A stretch of 64,000 bases of DNA, taken from assembly GCA_028725765.1 (NCBI GenBank), contig JAQYRL010000065.1, positions 1-64,000 on the forward strand, in the 5' to 3' direction. Position numbers and translations under genes: made by a program. The notes beneath the pieces are model-generated. The model ran no database searches. It was not told where the DNA came from and saw only the letters and a program-made list of their open reading frames with translations. Shown one piece after another: positions 41,001-51,413 of the stretch. Source of the stretch: Clostridiales bacterium. Its GTDB lineage: Bacteria > Bacillota > Clostridia > Peptostreptococcales > Anaerovoracaceae. The first letter of the stretch is position 1, and each line of letters begins with the position of its first letter.

Positions 41001-43508
41001 ACAGCTATCGCACTCTTCAGCCTCTAGGGATTTCGATCTCACATAGTAAACCGTCTTAACGCCCTCTTCCCACGCCAAAATATACAAGTTCAAAAGTTGG
41101 CTCATCTTGTAATCGTTGTTTATCCAGAAATTCATGCTCTGAGCCTGGTCGATATGCCTCTGCCTTGCACCTGCTGCCCTGATTGACCACGTCTGATCGA
41201 TGTAGTGAGCCTGCTTGTAGTACCAGAACGTTTCAGTCGAAAGATCTGGAGCCACCCTTGGCATAATCATTCCCTTCTTTTCTTCCAGATAGAACTTGCT
41301 CATAACTGGGTCCAGTCCAGCACTTGTTCCTATCAAAATCGATGTTGAACTTGTCGGTGCTGTCGCCATGAGCCATCCGTTTCTCATTCCGCCTTCCTTG
41401 ATGCTGTCTTTGAGAGCAAGCCATCTTTCGCTGTCATAGTTTCTTCGCACAAAATATTCGCCTGTCTCCCACTCGCTGTCCTCGAAGTAGCTATAACTGC
41501 CTCTTTCTTTGGCAAGCTCGTTGCTCGCCTTGATTGCGGCATATGCGATGTCTTCAAATACCCGATCCGCAAAGGCTACGTGTTCATCTGACTCCCAACG
41601 TATTTTGTTCTTCGCTAGCATGTGGTGATATCCTGAAACACCTAAGCCAATTGCCCTGTTCCTCTTGCTTGTGATTTCAGCGTATGGCACTGGATAGAGG
41701 TTCAAGTCAATTACGTTATCAAGTGCTCTCACAGTGGTTGCTGTTACATCTTCGAGTTCTTCCTTGTCGCTAACATCAATGTGTCCTAGGCAGAGCGATG
41801 CGAGATTGCAAACGACAAAATCTCCTGGCTTCGTTGTCTGAACTACTACTTGATCGCCGTCTTCAGTAGTTATAGTTTTGCTTATAAATTCAGTTTCACT
41901 CATGTTTTGTGCAATTTCTGTGCACAGATTTGAGCAATATATCATGCCCTGATGTTTGTTAGGATTAGCCCTATTTACGGTATCCCTATAGAATGCGAAC
42001 GGGGTGCCGGTTTCAACCGCAGATTTTAGAATAAGCCTTACTAATTCCTTTAGATTTATAGCTCTTTTTGAAATTCTTGAGTCGTTGACACAGTCCAAAT
42101 ATTTTTCTTCCCATTCCTCACCATAAGAATCTTCAAGAGAATACCCCTTTGTAGTGAGGATATCGTGAGGGTCCATTAGGTACCAATCTTGGTCAAGGTT
42201 TTCCTTCGCCATCTTCCAAAACAAGTCTGGATAGCAAACCGCAGGAAATACGTCATGAGCCTTCATTCGGTCATCGCCGTTGTTTGTTCTAAGTTGCAAG
42301 AATTCTGGCAGGTCCTTATGCCATGCATCCAGGTAAACAGCGACTGCTCCCTGCCTCATTCCGAGCTGATCGACCGCAACAGCAGTATCGTTTACTAGCC
42401 TAATCCACCTTATCACACCGCCACTTGCACCTTCAAAGCCCCTTATTTTGCCGCCTCTTGATCTAACCTTGCCGAAGTACATCCCCATTCCTCCACCGAG
42501 TTTTGAAACCTCAGCGAACTGAGAAATGCTGTGATAGATCCCTTCAAGTGAGTCAGGCACAGTGTCGATAAAGCAGCTTGATAACTGATTGTACGGCTTC
42601 CTCGCATTCGAAAGCGTAGGTGTTGCCATAGTAACCTTCTGCAAGCTCAAGATATCATAGAATTTTTCTACCCAAAATAATCTGTCTTCTTTTTCACCCA
42701 TGGCCAGATGCATCGCAACGCCCATAAACATCTCTTGCGGAGATTCAAGTGACACATGGCTATGGTTATGGATTATATACCTATGTATCAAAAGATCCAG
42801 ACCTGAATATGTGAACAAATCGTTTCGGCTATTATCCAATTTCTCCTCGATTTGGTCGATTTCGTTCTTATCATAGTTCTCTAAAATATATTGGCCATAA
42901 AGTCCTTCATCAGTTAGATATTTGATTTTGTTATAGAAACCACTAATGCCTAGATTATCTTCAGTCTCTCTAAGTTCCCGATGAAAAACATAACTGAGAA
43001 TACGCCCTGCAATCTTTTCCCAATTTGGCTCCTCCTGAGAAGTGAGCTCCTCGGCGGATTTGGTAAGTAGTTTAAGCCTGCTATCAAGGTCCATTTCGTC
43101 CTTGTTCATTGCAATATACTTAGCTCTTAAGCGTGATAAATCATAATCCTGAAAATCTCGCTGAATCTTATGTAGAACATCTTCAATTTCTTCATCTCCG
43201 ATATCCTTAATTAATTTGGTTCTGATTCGTCTTAGAGATGTCCTCTTTTCCCTGTACAAAATATAGCTTCTTGCGACATTGTAGCAGTCGTTTTTCATGA
43301 GTATAACTTCAACGGCATCCTGAATTTCTTCAACCTCAGCCATCTCAACACCATGAAATCTCATTTCAATCTGCTCAATTAAGCTATCTAACCTTTCACT
43401 GTCACATTCCTCTCCCACAGATACAAAAGACTTGCGTATTGCAACTCTAATCTTCTCTGCATCATAAGGCACCTCTGTTAAGTTTCTCTTAATAATTGTC
43501 TTCATCAA
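40992..43508 (-). CDS. nrdA: Class I ribonucleotide reductase alpha subunit
   Basis: ATP-cone N-terminus; NARKPYNQLSSCF, GLGVSGYHHML, ATAPTSSTSIL, C-terminal ECDSCSA. Confidence 0.95.
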   Translation of the reverse strand: MMKTIIKRNLTEVPYDAEKIRVAIRKSFVSVGEECDSERLDSLIEQIEMRFHGVEMAEVEEIQDAVEVILMKNDCYNVARSYILYREKRTSLRRIRTKLIKDIGDEEIEDVLHKIQRDFQDYDLSRLRAKYIAMNKDEMDLDSRLKLLTKSAEELTSQEEPNWEKIAGRILSYVFHRELRETEDNLGISGFYNKIKYLTDEGLYGQYILENYDKNEIDQIEEKLDNSRNDLFTYSGLDLLIHRYIIHNHSHVSLESPQEMFMGVAMHLAMGEKEDRLFWVEKFYDILSLQKVTMATPTLSNARKPYNQLSSCFIDTVPDSLEGIYHSISQFAEVSKLGGGMGMYFGKVRSRGGKIRGFEGASGGVIRWIRLVNDTAVAVDQLGMRQGAVAVYLDAWHKDLPEFLQLRTNNGDDRMKAHDVFPAVCYPDLFWKMAKENLDQDWYLMDPHDILTTKGYSLEDSYGEEWEEKYLDCVNDSRISKRAINLKELVRLILKSAVETGTPFAFYRDTVNRANPNKHQGMIYCSNLCTEIAQNMSETEFISKTITTEDGDQVVVQTTKPGDFVVCNLASLCLGHIDVSDKEELEDVTATTVRALDNVIDLNLYPVPYAEITSKRNRAIGLGVSGYHHMLAKNKIRWESDEHVAFADRVFEDIAYAAIKASNELAKERGSYSYFEDSEWETGEYFVRRNYDSERWLALKDSIKEGGMRNGWLMATAPTSSTSILIGTSAGLDPVMSKFYLEEKKGMIMPRVAPDLSTETFWYYKQAHYIDQTWSIRAAGARQRHIDQAQSMNFWINNDYKMSQLLNLYILAWEEGVKTVYYVRSKSLEAEECDSCSA

Positions 43509-43544
43509 TTCAACTCCGTTTAAATTATTATATTAATGCATCTT

Positions 43545-43586
43545 CACAATATGTCGTTGTTACGAAAATATTCTATCACAATATGT
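43545..43586 (-). promoter_or_regulatory. Tandem NrdR-box-like sites upstream of nrdA
   Basis: TCACAATATGT twice (CACAATATGT at 43545-43554 and 43577-43586), 32 bp apart. Confidence 0.7.
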
Positions 43587-43615
43587 AGAGAATTTATACC
43601 CCGAATTTTCAAAAT

Positions 43616-43645
43616 AAAAGACTGCAAAATTGCAGTCTTTTTCTC
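43616..43645 (-). terminator. Rho-independent terminator of the bceAB-like operon
   Basis: AAAAGACTGCA-aaat-TGCAGTCTTTT. Confidence 0.8.
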
Positions 43646-43661
43646 TTTCACTCTTATTCAA

Positions 43662-45668
43662 TTAAGAAATAATCCTATGATAAACTTTTGATGTCATGAT
43701 AAATATAATCAAATATATCGCTGCAAACACTGCAATCACAGTCAGTAAATTTCCCACAAAGAACCAAACATCCGTTACTGCAAAGAGTGCCATAAGCTGG
43801 AATACTATCTTGCTTGCTACAGCACAGTGTATAACTGCAACAGCAAGAGGCAAGAAGAATAACCACAAAATTTGTTTTCTAGTGGTACGTTTGACAATTT
43901 TCTCCGGGAGACCTACCTTAGCCATTATCTGATACCTATTTCTATCCTCAAATGCTTCCGAAATTTGTTTATAGTAAATTATCATAATGGCTCCGATCAA
44001 GAAAATGGTTCCCATCAGCATCCCTATAAAGAAAAAACCTCCATTAATCTGCATAAGAAAATCTCGCTTTTCCTCTCTTGTTTCATAACTAAATTTTTCA
44101 CCTTCTGATTCGAAAGCGGTCTTGACCCTTTGGCTGTAATCAGTTTTCATATTATCAACATGCCACGCCGCCGAAATATGGTATAAATCTGATGTTGTTT
44201 GCCCACTTTTTACATTATAGTCCTTATTATAATAGTTAACTATTTTAAAGAGATCATCTTCATCCGGAACTACAATGGCCTGACCCTGAAGAATTAATGT
44301 TTCCTTGGTGCCTTCTTTTGCATGATCTATGACTTTATATTTCTTGGTAGCAATAACTAAATTTTTCGCACTTGCTAGATCCGTCTTTGCATCAGCTATT
44401 ATAATTTCATTTTTGCCCAATTTGTAATTTGTTCCGGCTCTATTATTGTAGTCTCTTACAGTCATAAAAGACACAACATATATATCACCCATAGAAGGAT
44501 TCTTTTTATAGTCATGCTTAAGTGCACCCTTCTCCAAAGTAAAACCATTCATATAGTATTGGTACACCTTTAGCCCCTTTATCTCTTCATTACCAATTGT
44601 AGTCGATTCAATTTTATTTTTCAGTTCCTTTTCAAACAATGCGTAATTATCATAGTCTTTATGAGACTCATTCATAAAATAATCTACATTGTAATCATCA
44701 TCAACAAGCTGATCTATTAGCCTGTCTGTCTGAACATATGCTGATGCAGTAATTGTTAAGGTCAGTATTATCATGGTGCTTAGGAGCGCTATACTGCCAA
44801 GGCTCAGGCCATTACTATTTATTCTATGTAGCATTCCGGATATTGAAAGAAAGTTTTCAGCCTTATAATAGAATTTTTTATTTCGTCTTAGGGCCTTCAA
44901 AACTATAGACCCAAGGCTTATAAATAGCAAGTATGTTCCAATTACCACAGCTATGGCTGCGAAGAAAAATATTGTTATGGCATCCAATGTGCCCTTCGTA
45001 GTTAAAGCTGCAAAATATCCGCCTCCCAAGAATAATGCACCAATTACTAGAAGGATATATCTATTCTTGGGTTCGCCCTCTCTTTTGTGCTTGCTTGACA
45101 TAAGCTCAATAGGTGAGGAACGATAAATTTTACCTATTCCGTTTATCGCTATAATTAGATACGATATTCCAATCACAGCGATTGTGAGTAGAACGGGTTT
45201 CATTGTTAAAGGATACTCCATAAGAGGAACACCCTGGCTGCCTGTTATTTTGTTAAAAATTAAGAAGAGTGCCTTGCCAAAGATCCTCCCACCAGCAATT
45301 GAGAGAATAGATATTGCGAGGAAACATATATTTTGTTCTATAAACATTATAGCGTTTATGTGTTTTTTCTCCATGCCTAAAATTTCATACAAGGCGATTT
45401 CCTTGCTCCTTGTCTTGCTGATTAGTCGATTGCAATATGTGATAAAAATCACCGCGAAGATGCCAACAAGGGTAACTGCAAGGCTCATTATGCTAATCAT
45501 GTTTGCATTTCTCTCTTGGACAAATTTATTATCAAGTAATGATGCTCCTATAAAGAACAACATCCCCATAATGCCCGAAGTGAAGATAAATGGTAACAAT
45601 AATTGTTTATAGGATACTACGTTCCTCCATGCTATCCTCCTTTTTAATTTATTTTTCATAGTCTGCAC
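43662..45668 (-). CDS. BceB-type FtsX-family ABC transporter permease
   Basis: 668 aa with large extracytoplasmic domain; adjacent BceA/S/R-like genes. Confidence 0.88.
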   Translation of the reverse strand: MQTMKNKLKRRIAWRNVVSYKQLLLPFIFTSGIMGMLFFIGASLLDNKFVQERNANMISIMSLAVTLVGIFAVIFITYCNRLISKTRSKEIALYEILGMEKKHINAIMFIEQNICFLAISILSIAGGRIFGKALFLIFNKITGSQGVPLMEYPLTMKPVLLTIAVIGISYLIIAINGIGKIYRSSPIELMSSKHKREGEPKNRYILLVIGALFLGGGYFAALTTKGTLDAITIFFFAAIAVVIGTYLLFISLGSIVLKALRRNKKFYYKAENFLSISGMLHRINSNGLSLGSIALLSTMIILTLTITASAYVQTDRLIDQLVDDDYNVDYFMNESHKDYDNYALFEKELKNKIESTTIGNEEIKGLKVYQYYMNGFTLEKGALKHDYKKNPSMGDIYVVSFMTVRDYNNRAGTNYKLGKNEIIIADAKTDLASAKNLVIATKKYKVIDHAKEGTKETLILQGQAIVVPDEDDLFKIVNYYNKDYNVKSGQTTSDLYHISAAWHVDNMKTDYSQRVKTAFESEGEKFSYETREEKRDFLMQINGGFFFIGMLMGTIFLIGAIMIIYYKQISEAFEDRNRYQIMAKVGLPEKIVKRTTRKQILWLFFLPLAVAVIHCAVASKIVFQLMALFAVTDVWFFVGNLLTVIAVFAAIYLIIFIMTSKVYHRIIS

Positions 45669-46410
45669 CTCGCATCATGAACTGGGTCTTGCCGATTGTT
45701 TCCATAAACTCATTATTGCTTTTCTCACCTTTATATATTTCGTTATAGACTTTACCATCTTTGATAAACAAAACTCTATTTGCAAAGGATGCTGCTCGAA
45801 CTGAATGTGTTACCACCATTATGGTTTGTCCTGAATTATTGATTTTTTCAAATGTCTTCATTATCATATCTGCCGACCCTGAATCCAGTGCACCCGTTGG
45901 CTCATCTGCGAGAATAAGTTTAGGGTTTGTAATCATTGCTCTAGCTATAGCGACCCTTTGCTTTTGTCCACCCGAAATTTCGTATGGGAATTTATTTAGT
46001 AGAGTTTCAATTCCAAGTGCCTCCGAGAGTGGCATGAGCTTTTTCTCCATTTTGTCATACGAATATCCCGACAAAACAAGGGGCAACAAAATATTGTCCT
46101 TTGTGTTAAAGGTATCTAGCAAATTAAAATCTTGAAACACAAATCCGAGTTCATTTCTCCTAAACGATGCAAGCTCATTATTTTTGAATTGTCCTATATT
46201 ATTTCCACCTATGTATACTTCCCCTTCGGTAGGATTATCGAGGGTTGAAACCATATTTAAAAGTGTAGTTTTTCCTGAACCTGACTCTCCCATTATTGCA
46301 ACAAACTCTCCCTCTTCAAGCGAGAAATTTATTCCATTCAGAGCTACAGTCTGGCTTCCTGTTCCCTTTGAATATATTTTTGTAAGATTTTTTACTTCTA
46401 ACATTGCCAT
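45649..46410 (-). CDS. BceA-type ABC transporter ATP-binding protein
   Basis: GESGSGKTTLLN, YEISGGQKQRVAIARA, LADEPTGALDS. Confidence 0.93.
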   Translation of the reverse strand: MAMLEVKNLTKIYSKGTGSQTVALNGINFSLEEGEFVAIMGESGSGKTTLLNMVSTLDNPTEGEVYIGGNNIGQFKNNELASFRRNELGFVFQDFNLLDTFNTKDNILLPLVLSGYSYDKMEKKLMPLSEALGIETLLNKFPYEISGGQKQRVAIARAMITNPKLILADEPTGALDSGSADMIMKTFEKINNSGQTIMVVTHSVRAASFANRVLFIKDGKVYNEIYKGEKSNNEFMETIGKTQFMMRGADYEK

Positions 46411-46503
46411 TATAAATTTTCCTCCTCAATCGAACTATATCTAAATTATAATATCTTATTTAAAGGCTTGCATTTATTTAACCTTACAAAAAACACCCCA
46501 TAT

Positions 46504-46519
46504 CTTACATTTTCGTAAG
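46504..46519 (-). promoter_or_regulatory. Candidate BceR-type response-regulator site upstream of the bceA-like gene
   Basis: CTTACATTTTCGTAAG, close to TNACA-N4-TGTAA, inside a larger palindrome CCCCATATCTTAC...GTAAGTATGGGG. Confidence 0.55.
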
Positions 46520-46545
46520 TATGGGGTCAGTCTATACTTTTCGGT

Positions 46546-47511
46546 TTATAATATATTCCTAGGAAAAAATATGCTAAATTCACTTCCAATACCCTGCTTG
46601 GATTCTACGTGAATACTGCATCCAAGTCTATCGAGGATTTTCTTAGCAAGATATAGGCCTACTCCCGTAGAATTTCTATACCCCCTGCCATTGAATCCTG
46701 AATATCCTCTGTCAAAAATTTTAGGCAGATCAGATTCAGGTATTCCAATTCCAGTATCCTGGATTACAAGAGAATTCTCCTCATCGCAAAAATAAATTTT
46801 TACCGATTCACCCTTAGAATACTTTGCTGCATTTGATATTAACTGCTCAATTGCAAGCGTGAGCCAATTGGAATCACTTATTACATTTCTTTCTATTTCT
46901 GCGTATTGCACATTTATATCTTCGTTGATAAACAAAACAGCATACTTTTTGAGTAGATTTTTAATAATTTGATTTAAATCTACAGAATCTACAAAAATCT
47001 CTGTGTCATCATTTGAAAGTTTAAGATATCCGAGTGCCATATCTGAATACTTTTCAATTTGCAGCACTTCTGCTCTCAGCTGCTGCTTCTCATCTATGCT
47101 CAAATTCGATGCGCTGATATTTTCCCCTAATTTATTGGTTGAGGATAACAAAAGCTTCGAAGCCGCAATAGGTGTTTTAATTTGATGTACCCATATTAGG
47201 AAGAAATCAAGAATATCAGCCTTAAGTTCGGCCATATCGTTTACTTTCTGTTGATATTTCTGGCTAAGTTCAGCATATTGATTCTCCAGACTCTTCCTGC
47301 GCTTAATCTTCATTAGCATGTATATACAATAAAATATAAATATTATCAAAAATATCTCAGAAGCTAATACGATTAAGTCTGCTTTCTTTGACATGAATTT
47401 CATTAGAAATAGGAGAATTATTAAAAATATGCCTCCGCCCATGGCGAAAGGCAATACAGATTTTATAAAAAAATATATGTATTCTCTTAGATTTTTACTA
47501 CCTGAGTCCAT
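46546..47511 (-). CDS. BceS-type intramembrane-sensing histidine kinase
   Basis: Two N-terminal TMs with short loop, WVHQIKTPIAA, VIQDTGIGIPESDLPKIFDRGY. Confidence 0.9.
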   Translation of the reverse strand: MDSGSKNLREYIYFFIKSVLPFAMGGGIFLIILLFLMKFMSKKADLIVLASEIFLIIFIFYCIYMLMKIKRRKSLENQYAELSQKYQQKVNDMAELKADILDFFLIWVHQIKTPIAASKLLLSSTNKLGENISASNLSIDEKQQLRAEVLQIEKYSDMALGYLKLSNDDTEIFVDSVDLNQIIKNLLKKYAVLFINEDINVQYAEIERNVISDSNWLTLAIEQLISNAAKYSKGESVKIYFCDEENSLVIQDTGIGIPESDLPKIFDRGYSGFNGRGYRNSTGVGLYLAKKILDRLGCSIHVESKQGIGSEFSIFFPRNIL

Positions 47512-48178
47512 AACCTACACCTTTTTTGGTAATAATAAGATTTTCAAGACCCATATTATTCAGTTTCTTTCTCAGTCTCGCAACATTGACAGCAAGGGTG
47601 TTATCATCGATAAAATCTTCGCCCTGCCAGCAGACTTCAATAATAGCCTGACGCGAAACGAATCCACCTTGTGCATTTATAAGTTCTTGCAAAATCATTA
47701 TCTCAGTTTTCGTAAGATCAATCTGTCCTTCTGCACATAGAAAAAGTCCCCTGCTAGAATCTAGTTCGATGCGACCATAATCCTGTGATATGAAGTCATA
47801 TTTTTTTGTATCCGAAAAATCATAAGTTCTTCGTAGAATTGCTTCAACTTTGGCTCTAACAACATATAGATCAAACGGCTTGGTAATATAATTATCTCCG
47901 CCGGCTTGCATGCCGGTTACAATATCCAGAGCTTCGTTCTTAGAAGAAATGAAGACTATGGGAACGTTCGAAATTTTTCTTATTTCTTGACACCAAAAAT
48001 ATCCATTCCTGCTTGGAAGTATAACATCAAGCAAAACTAAGTCAGGCTTAATCTTATCAAAATCTTCTATGGGATTTTGAAAGTTTTCTTGTAAAAAAAC
48101 TTCATAACCCCAGTTTACAAGTTCCCTGCCAAGGTACTCTCTAATTGTTCTGTCATCTTCAATTATAAGTATCTTCAT
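47498..48178 (-). CDS. OmpR/BceR-type response regulator
   Basis: MKILIIEDDRTIREYL, LLDVILPSRNG, winged-helix C-terminus. Confidence 0.93.
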   Translation of the reverse strand: MKILIIEDDRTIREYLGRELVNWGYEVFLQENFQNPIEDFDKIKPDLVLLDVILPSRNGYFWCQEIRKISNVPIVFISSKNEALDIVTGMQAGGDNYITKPFDLYVVRAKVEAILRRTYDFSDTKKYDFISQDYGRIELDSSRGLFLCAEGQIDLTKTEIMILQELINAQGGFVSRQAIIEVCWQGEDFIDDNTLAVNVARLRKKLNNMGLENLIITKKGVGYGLR

Positions 48179-48197
48179 GCAAAACTACCTTAATCTA

Positions 48198-49523
48198 TCA
48201 GATTTCCTCATCTTCAAAAGCACCATAGATGGCTCTTATTGCATCGCCCATCTGATTGTTTTCCACTCCGATTATTATATTCATCTCTGAAGAACCTTGG
48301 TCTATCATTCTTACGTTTACATCAGCCTCTGCAAGTGCAGTAAACAACCTCGCAGAAACACCTATGTTCGACGTCATTCCCTGTCCAACCGTCGCAATAA
48401 GAGCAATATTTTGGAACACTTCTATATTATCTGGTTCAAGTTGAATCTTGATTTGACTAATGACCTCATCAAGTTTATCGCCCAAAGAAGCATTTGAAAG
48501 CACGACTGACATGGTATCAATTCCGCTCGGAAGGTGCTCAAAGTTGACATCAAGATCCTCTAGTATGCTGAGTAATCTACGAACAAATCCACGGCCCGTA
48601 CTCATCATATTCTTATACAGAGCAATAACTGTGAAATCTTTAGATCCTGCTATGCCCGTGATTATTCTGTTTGAGTTTGGATCGTGATGAGCTGTAATGA
48701 ATGTCCCCTTATCTTTTGGAACATTCGTGTTTCTAATATTTATAGGAATATTGGCAACACGCGCTGGATAAATAGCATCCTCGTGCAAAACAGATGCTCC
48801 CATATAGGAAAGTTCTCTAAGTTCCTTATAAGATATTGAATCTATCGGCTTTGGATTTTCTACAATTCTAGGATCAGCCATCAAGAAGCCTGACACGTCT
48901 GTCCAGTTCTCATAAACGGATGCCTCTATTGCCTTCGCAACAAGAGCCCCTGTAATGTCAGATCCTCCACGAGAAAAAGTTCTTATCCTCGTGCTGCCCT
49001 TCTCGGAGCCGTAAAATCCAGGTATTACAGCTGTTTTGTGCTTTGACAATTCTTCCGATAATGCGGCATCCGTCGCATCGTGCAAAAGTTTACCCTTATC
49101 GTCAAACAAAATAAGGCCGGCAGAATCAACAAAATCATATCCTAGGTAGGCTGCAATCATAACAGCGTTTAGATATTCTCCACGACTAACGATATACTCA
49201 GTAGAAGAACCCTCATTTATCTTTTGCCTGATTATATCAAAATGTTCATCGAGCACGCCGTCAACTCCAAGCTTGTGAGCGACTGCTACATAGCGATCTA
49301 CAATTACTTCAAAAAGCTGCTCCCACGGCAGATTGTGGTCCATATGCGTCTTGCAGAGGTAAAGCAAGTCCGTTATTTTGTTGTCACCTTCGTATCTCTT
49401 GCCAGGTGCAGATACGATTATATAATTTCGCCCCTCATCCTGGAGAATTATATCTCTCGTTTTAATTATCTGTATGCTGTCTGCAACAGATGATCCGCCG
49501 AATTTTGCAACTTTAATATCCAT
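48198..49523 (-). CDS. lysC: Aspartate kinase
   Basis: VAKFGGSSVADS, FSRGGSDITGALVA, C-terminal ACT-like region. Confidence 0.92.
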   Translation of the reverse strand: MDIKVAKFGGSSVADSIQIIKTRDIILQDEGRNYIIVSAPGKRYEGDNKITDLLYLCKTHMDHNLPWEQLFEVIVDRYVAVAHKLGVDGVLDEHFDIIRQKINEGSSTEYIVSRGEYLNAVMIAAYLGYDFVDSAGLILFDDKGKLLHDATDAALSEELSKHKTAVIPGFYGSEKGSTRIRTFSRGGSDITGALVAKAIEASVYENWTDVSGFLMADPRIVENPKPIDSISYKELRELSYMGASVLHEDAIYPARVANIPINIRNTNVPKDKGTFITAHHDPNSNRIITGIAGSKDFTVIALYKNMMSTGRGFVRRLLSILEDLDVNFEHLPSGIDTMSVVLSNASLGDKLDEVISQIKIQLEPDNIEVFQNIALIATVGQGMTSNIGVSARLFTALAEADVNVRMIDQGSSEMNIIIGVENNQMGDAIRAIYGAFEDEEI

Positions 49524-49560
49524 TTATTATGTTACTCCTTAAATTACGTTATTCCTTAAA

Positions 49561-50028
49561 TTATTTTTCAAGTTCTATCTTTTCTGATCTTGACTTCACT
49601 TCCTCAAGTTGTTGGTGCAGTCTCTCGTATGTGCTATGGAGATCATCCAAATCATCCGCGTCCACGTTATGCTTCATAAATAAATCCTCCGCAGCAAGCT
49701 GGAACCTGATGTGACTTTTAACAAGCTGAAGATAAGAGTCGTAGTTTCTACTATTATAAGCGTTTTTAAAACTTGCTACATCATTCTTAATTATATCTAC
49801 CAAAGCTGATTCATCGAACATTCGTCCAAGAAGCATAGGGTATGGACTGGTTCTCTCGAGATAGATTTCCCCATTCTCCTTTATTTCATAAACATACATA
49901 ACCTTAACATCGGGTGCAATCTGGAAGGTGACAATGTTTATGTGAGCAAGATGTGTCTTTATTGAATCCGCACCTGCTTGTCTTAAGACAATATTTATCA
50001 TGTCATCGTTAAAAGTATCATTAAACAT
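49561..50028 (-). CDS. Conserved-looking hypothetical protein
   Basis: 155 aa complete ORF with upstream aaagaggttt; no confident family. Confidence 0.55.
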   Translation of the reverse strand: MFNDTFNDDMINIVLRQAGADSIKTHLAHINIVTFQIAPDVKVMYVYEIKENGEIYLERTSPYPMLLGRMFDESALVDIIKNDVASFKNAYNSRNYDSYLQLVKSHIRFQLAAEDLFMKHNVDADDLDDLHSTYERLHQQLEEVKSRSEKIELEK

Positions 50029-50134
50029 TTTTAAACCTCTTTTTAACCTTGAATTTTTCTAACTTTTAAATTAATTTCACTAACATCCTTGCCAACATCC
50101 ATACAAAAATAACAACATTTACATATAATAAACA

Positions 50135-51400
50135 TCAATATCTGAGCAACATAAATGCCGACGAAACAATCATTGAAATAATCATTACAGGCATACCCAC
50201 TTTCATAAAACTCCTGAAGGTTATAGGATAGCCCTGTTTATTACTGATACCTGCAAGTACCACATTCGCCGAAGCCCCGATAAGTGTTCCATTGCCACCC
50301 AGGCACGCGCCAAGAGAAATTGCCCACCAAAGTGGAACGGTGTCAATACCATCATTTCCCATTGCAATAATCATCGGTATCATAGTAGCTACAAACGGAA
50401 TATTATCCAGGAATGATGACAAAATAGCCGAGCCCCAAAGCAGTACGAGCATTGTAAGCATAACATTACCGTCCGTGAAAGCAATGAGTTCATTCGCAAA
50501 ACTCTTTATCACCCCAGTTTCAACCATGCCTCCAACTACAATGAAAAGTCCTACAAAGAAGAGGATTGTACCCCACTCCGCATCTACTATTATGTGTTCA
50601 ACATTGATTTTTCCAAAGATCATCATTGCTGTAGCAGCCGTAAGTGCAACTACTGAGGACTCAATTCCAAGAAGTCCGTGGAACATGAATCCAAATAGAA
50701 CGAGAATGATAATTATAAGGCTTTTTCTTAGCAATCCTATATCTTCAATTGCCTTTTCTTCATCCATATTCATGACTTTTTGGATTGCTTCATCACTCGC
50801 CCCGAGATTACGACCGTAGAAGAATCTGAACATCAATATGATAACAGCCATTATTACTACAGCAACTACTCCTGTATTCGCTAGAAAATCTATAAAATTT
50901 AAATCCGCCGCACTGCCTATCATAATATTTGGAGGGTCACCTATGAGTGTACCTGTACCTCCAATATTTGAACTCATTATCTGAGTCATTAAGAATGGAA
51001 CAGGATCAAGTTCAAGCACCTGACAAATTGCAATAGTCATAGGACCTACGAGCAAAACTGTTGTAACGTTATCTAGGAATGCAGACAAAACAGCTGTCAA
51101 AACCATGAAACTGACCATGATTTTCCAAGGATCCCCCTTTGCAAGTTTAGCTGCTTTGATTGCAATGTATTCAAACAATCCAGATCTCTTAACACCAGAT
51201 ACAAAAATCATCATTCCTACAAGGACGCCAATAGTATTAAAATCGACATATTCAATTGCTTTTTCAACATCAAGAATATGTAAGAAAAACAACGCCATCG
51301 CACCGGCAAGAGCCGCTGCAGTCCTGTGAATTTTCTCCGACATTATAGCTATCATCACAAGAAAAAATACAACAACTGTTAAAATCTGATTTGTTTCCAA
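50135..51400 (-). CDS. ArsB/NhaD family (SLC13-like) ion transporter
   Basis: SNIGGTGTLIGDPPNIMIG and GACLGGNGTLIGASANVV repeated motifs. Confidence 0.88.
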   Translation of the reverse strand: METNQILTVVVFFLVMIAIMSEKIHRTAAALAGAMALFFLHILDVEKAIEYVDFNTIGVLVGMMIFVSGVKRSGLFEYIAIKAAKLAKGDPWKIMVSFMVLTAVLSAFLDNVTTVLLVGPMTIAICQVLELDPVPFLMTQIMSSNIGGTGTLIGDPPNIMIGSAADLNFIDFLANTGVVAVVIMAVIILMFRFFYGRNLGASDEAIQKVMNMDEEKAIEDIGLLRKSLIIIILVLFGFMFHGLLGIESSVVALTAATAMMIFGKINVEHIIVDAEWGTILFFVGLFIVVGGMVETGVIKSFANELIAFTDGNVMLTMLVLLWGSAILSSFLDNIPFVATMIPMIIAMGNDGIDTVPLWWAISLGACLGGNGTLIGASANVVLAGISNKQGYPITFRSFMKVGMPVMIISMIVSSAFMLLRY

Positions 51401-51413
51401 ATATCTACCTCCA

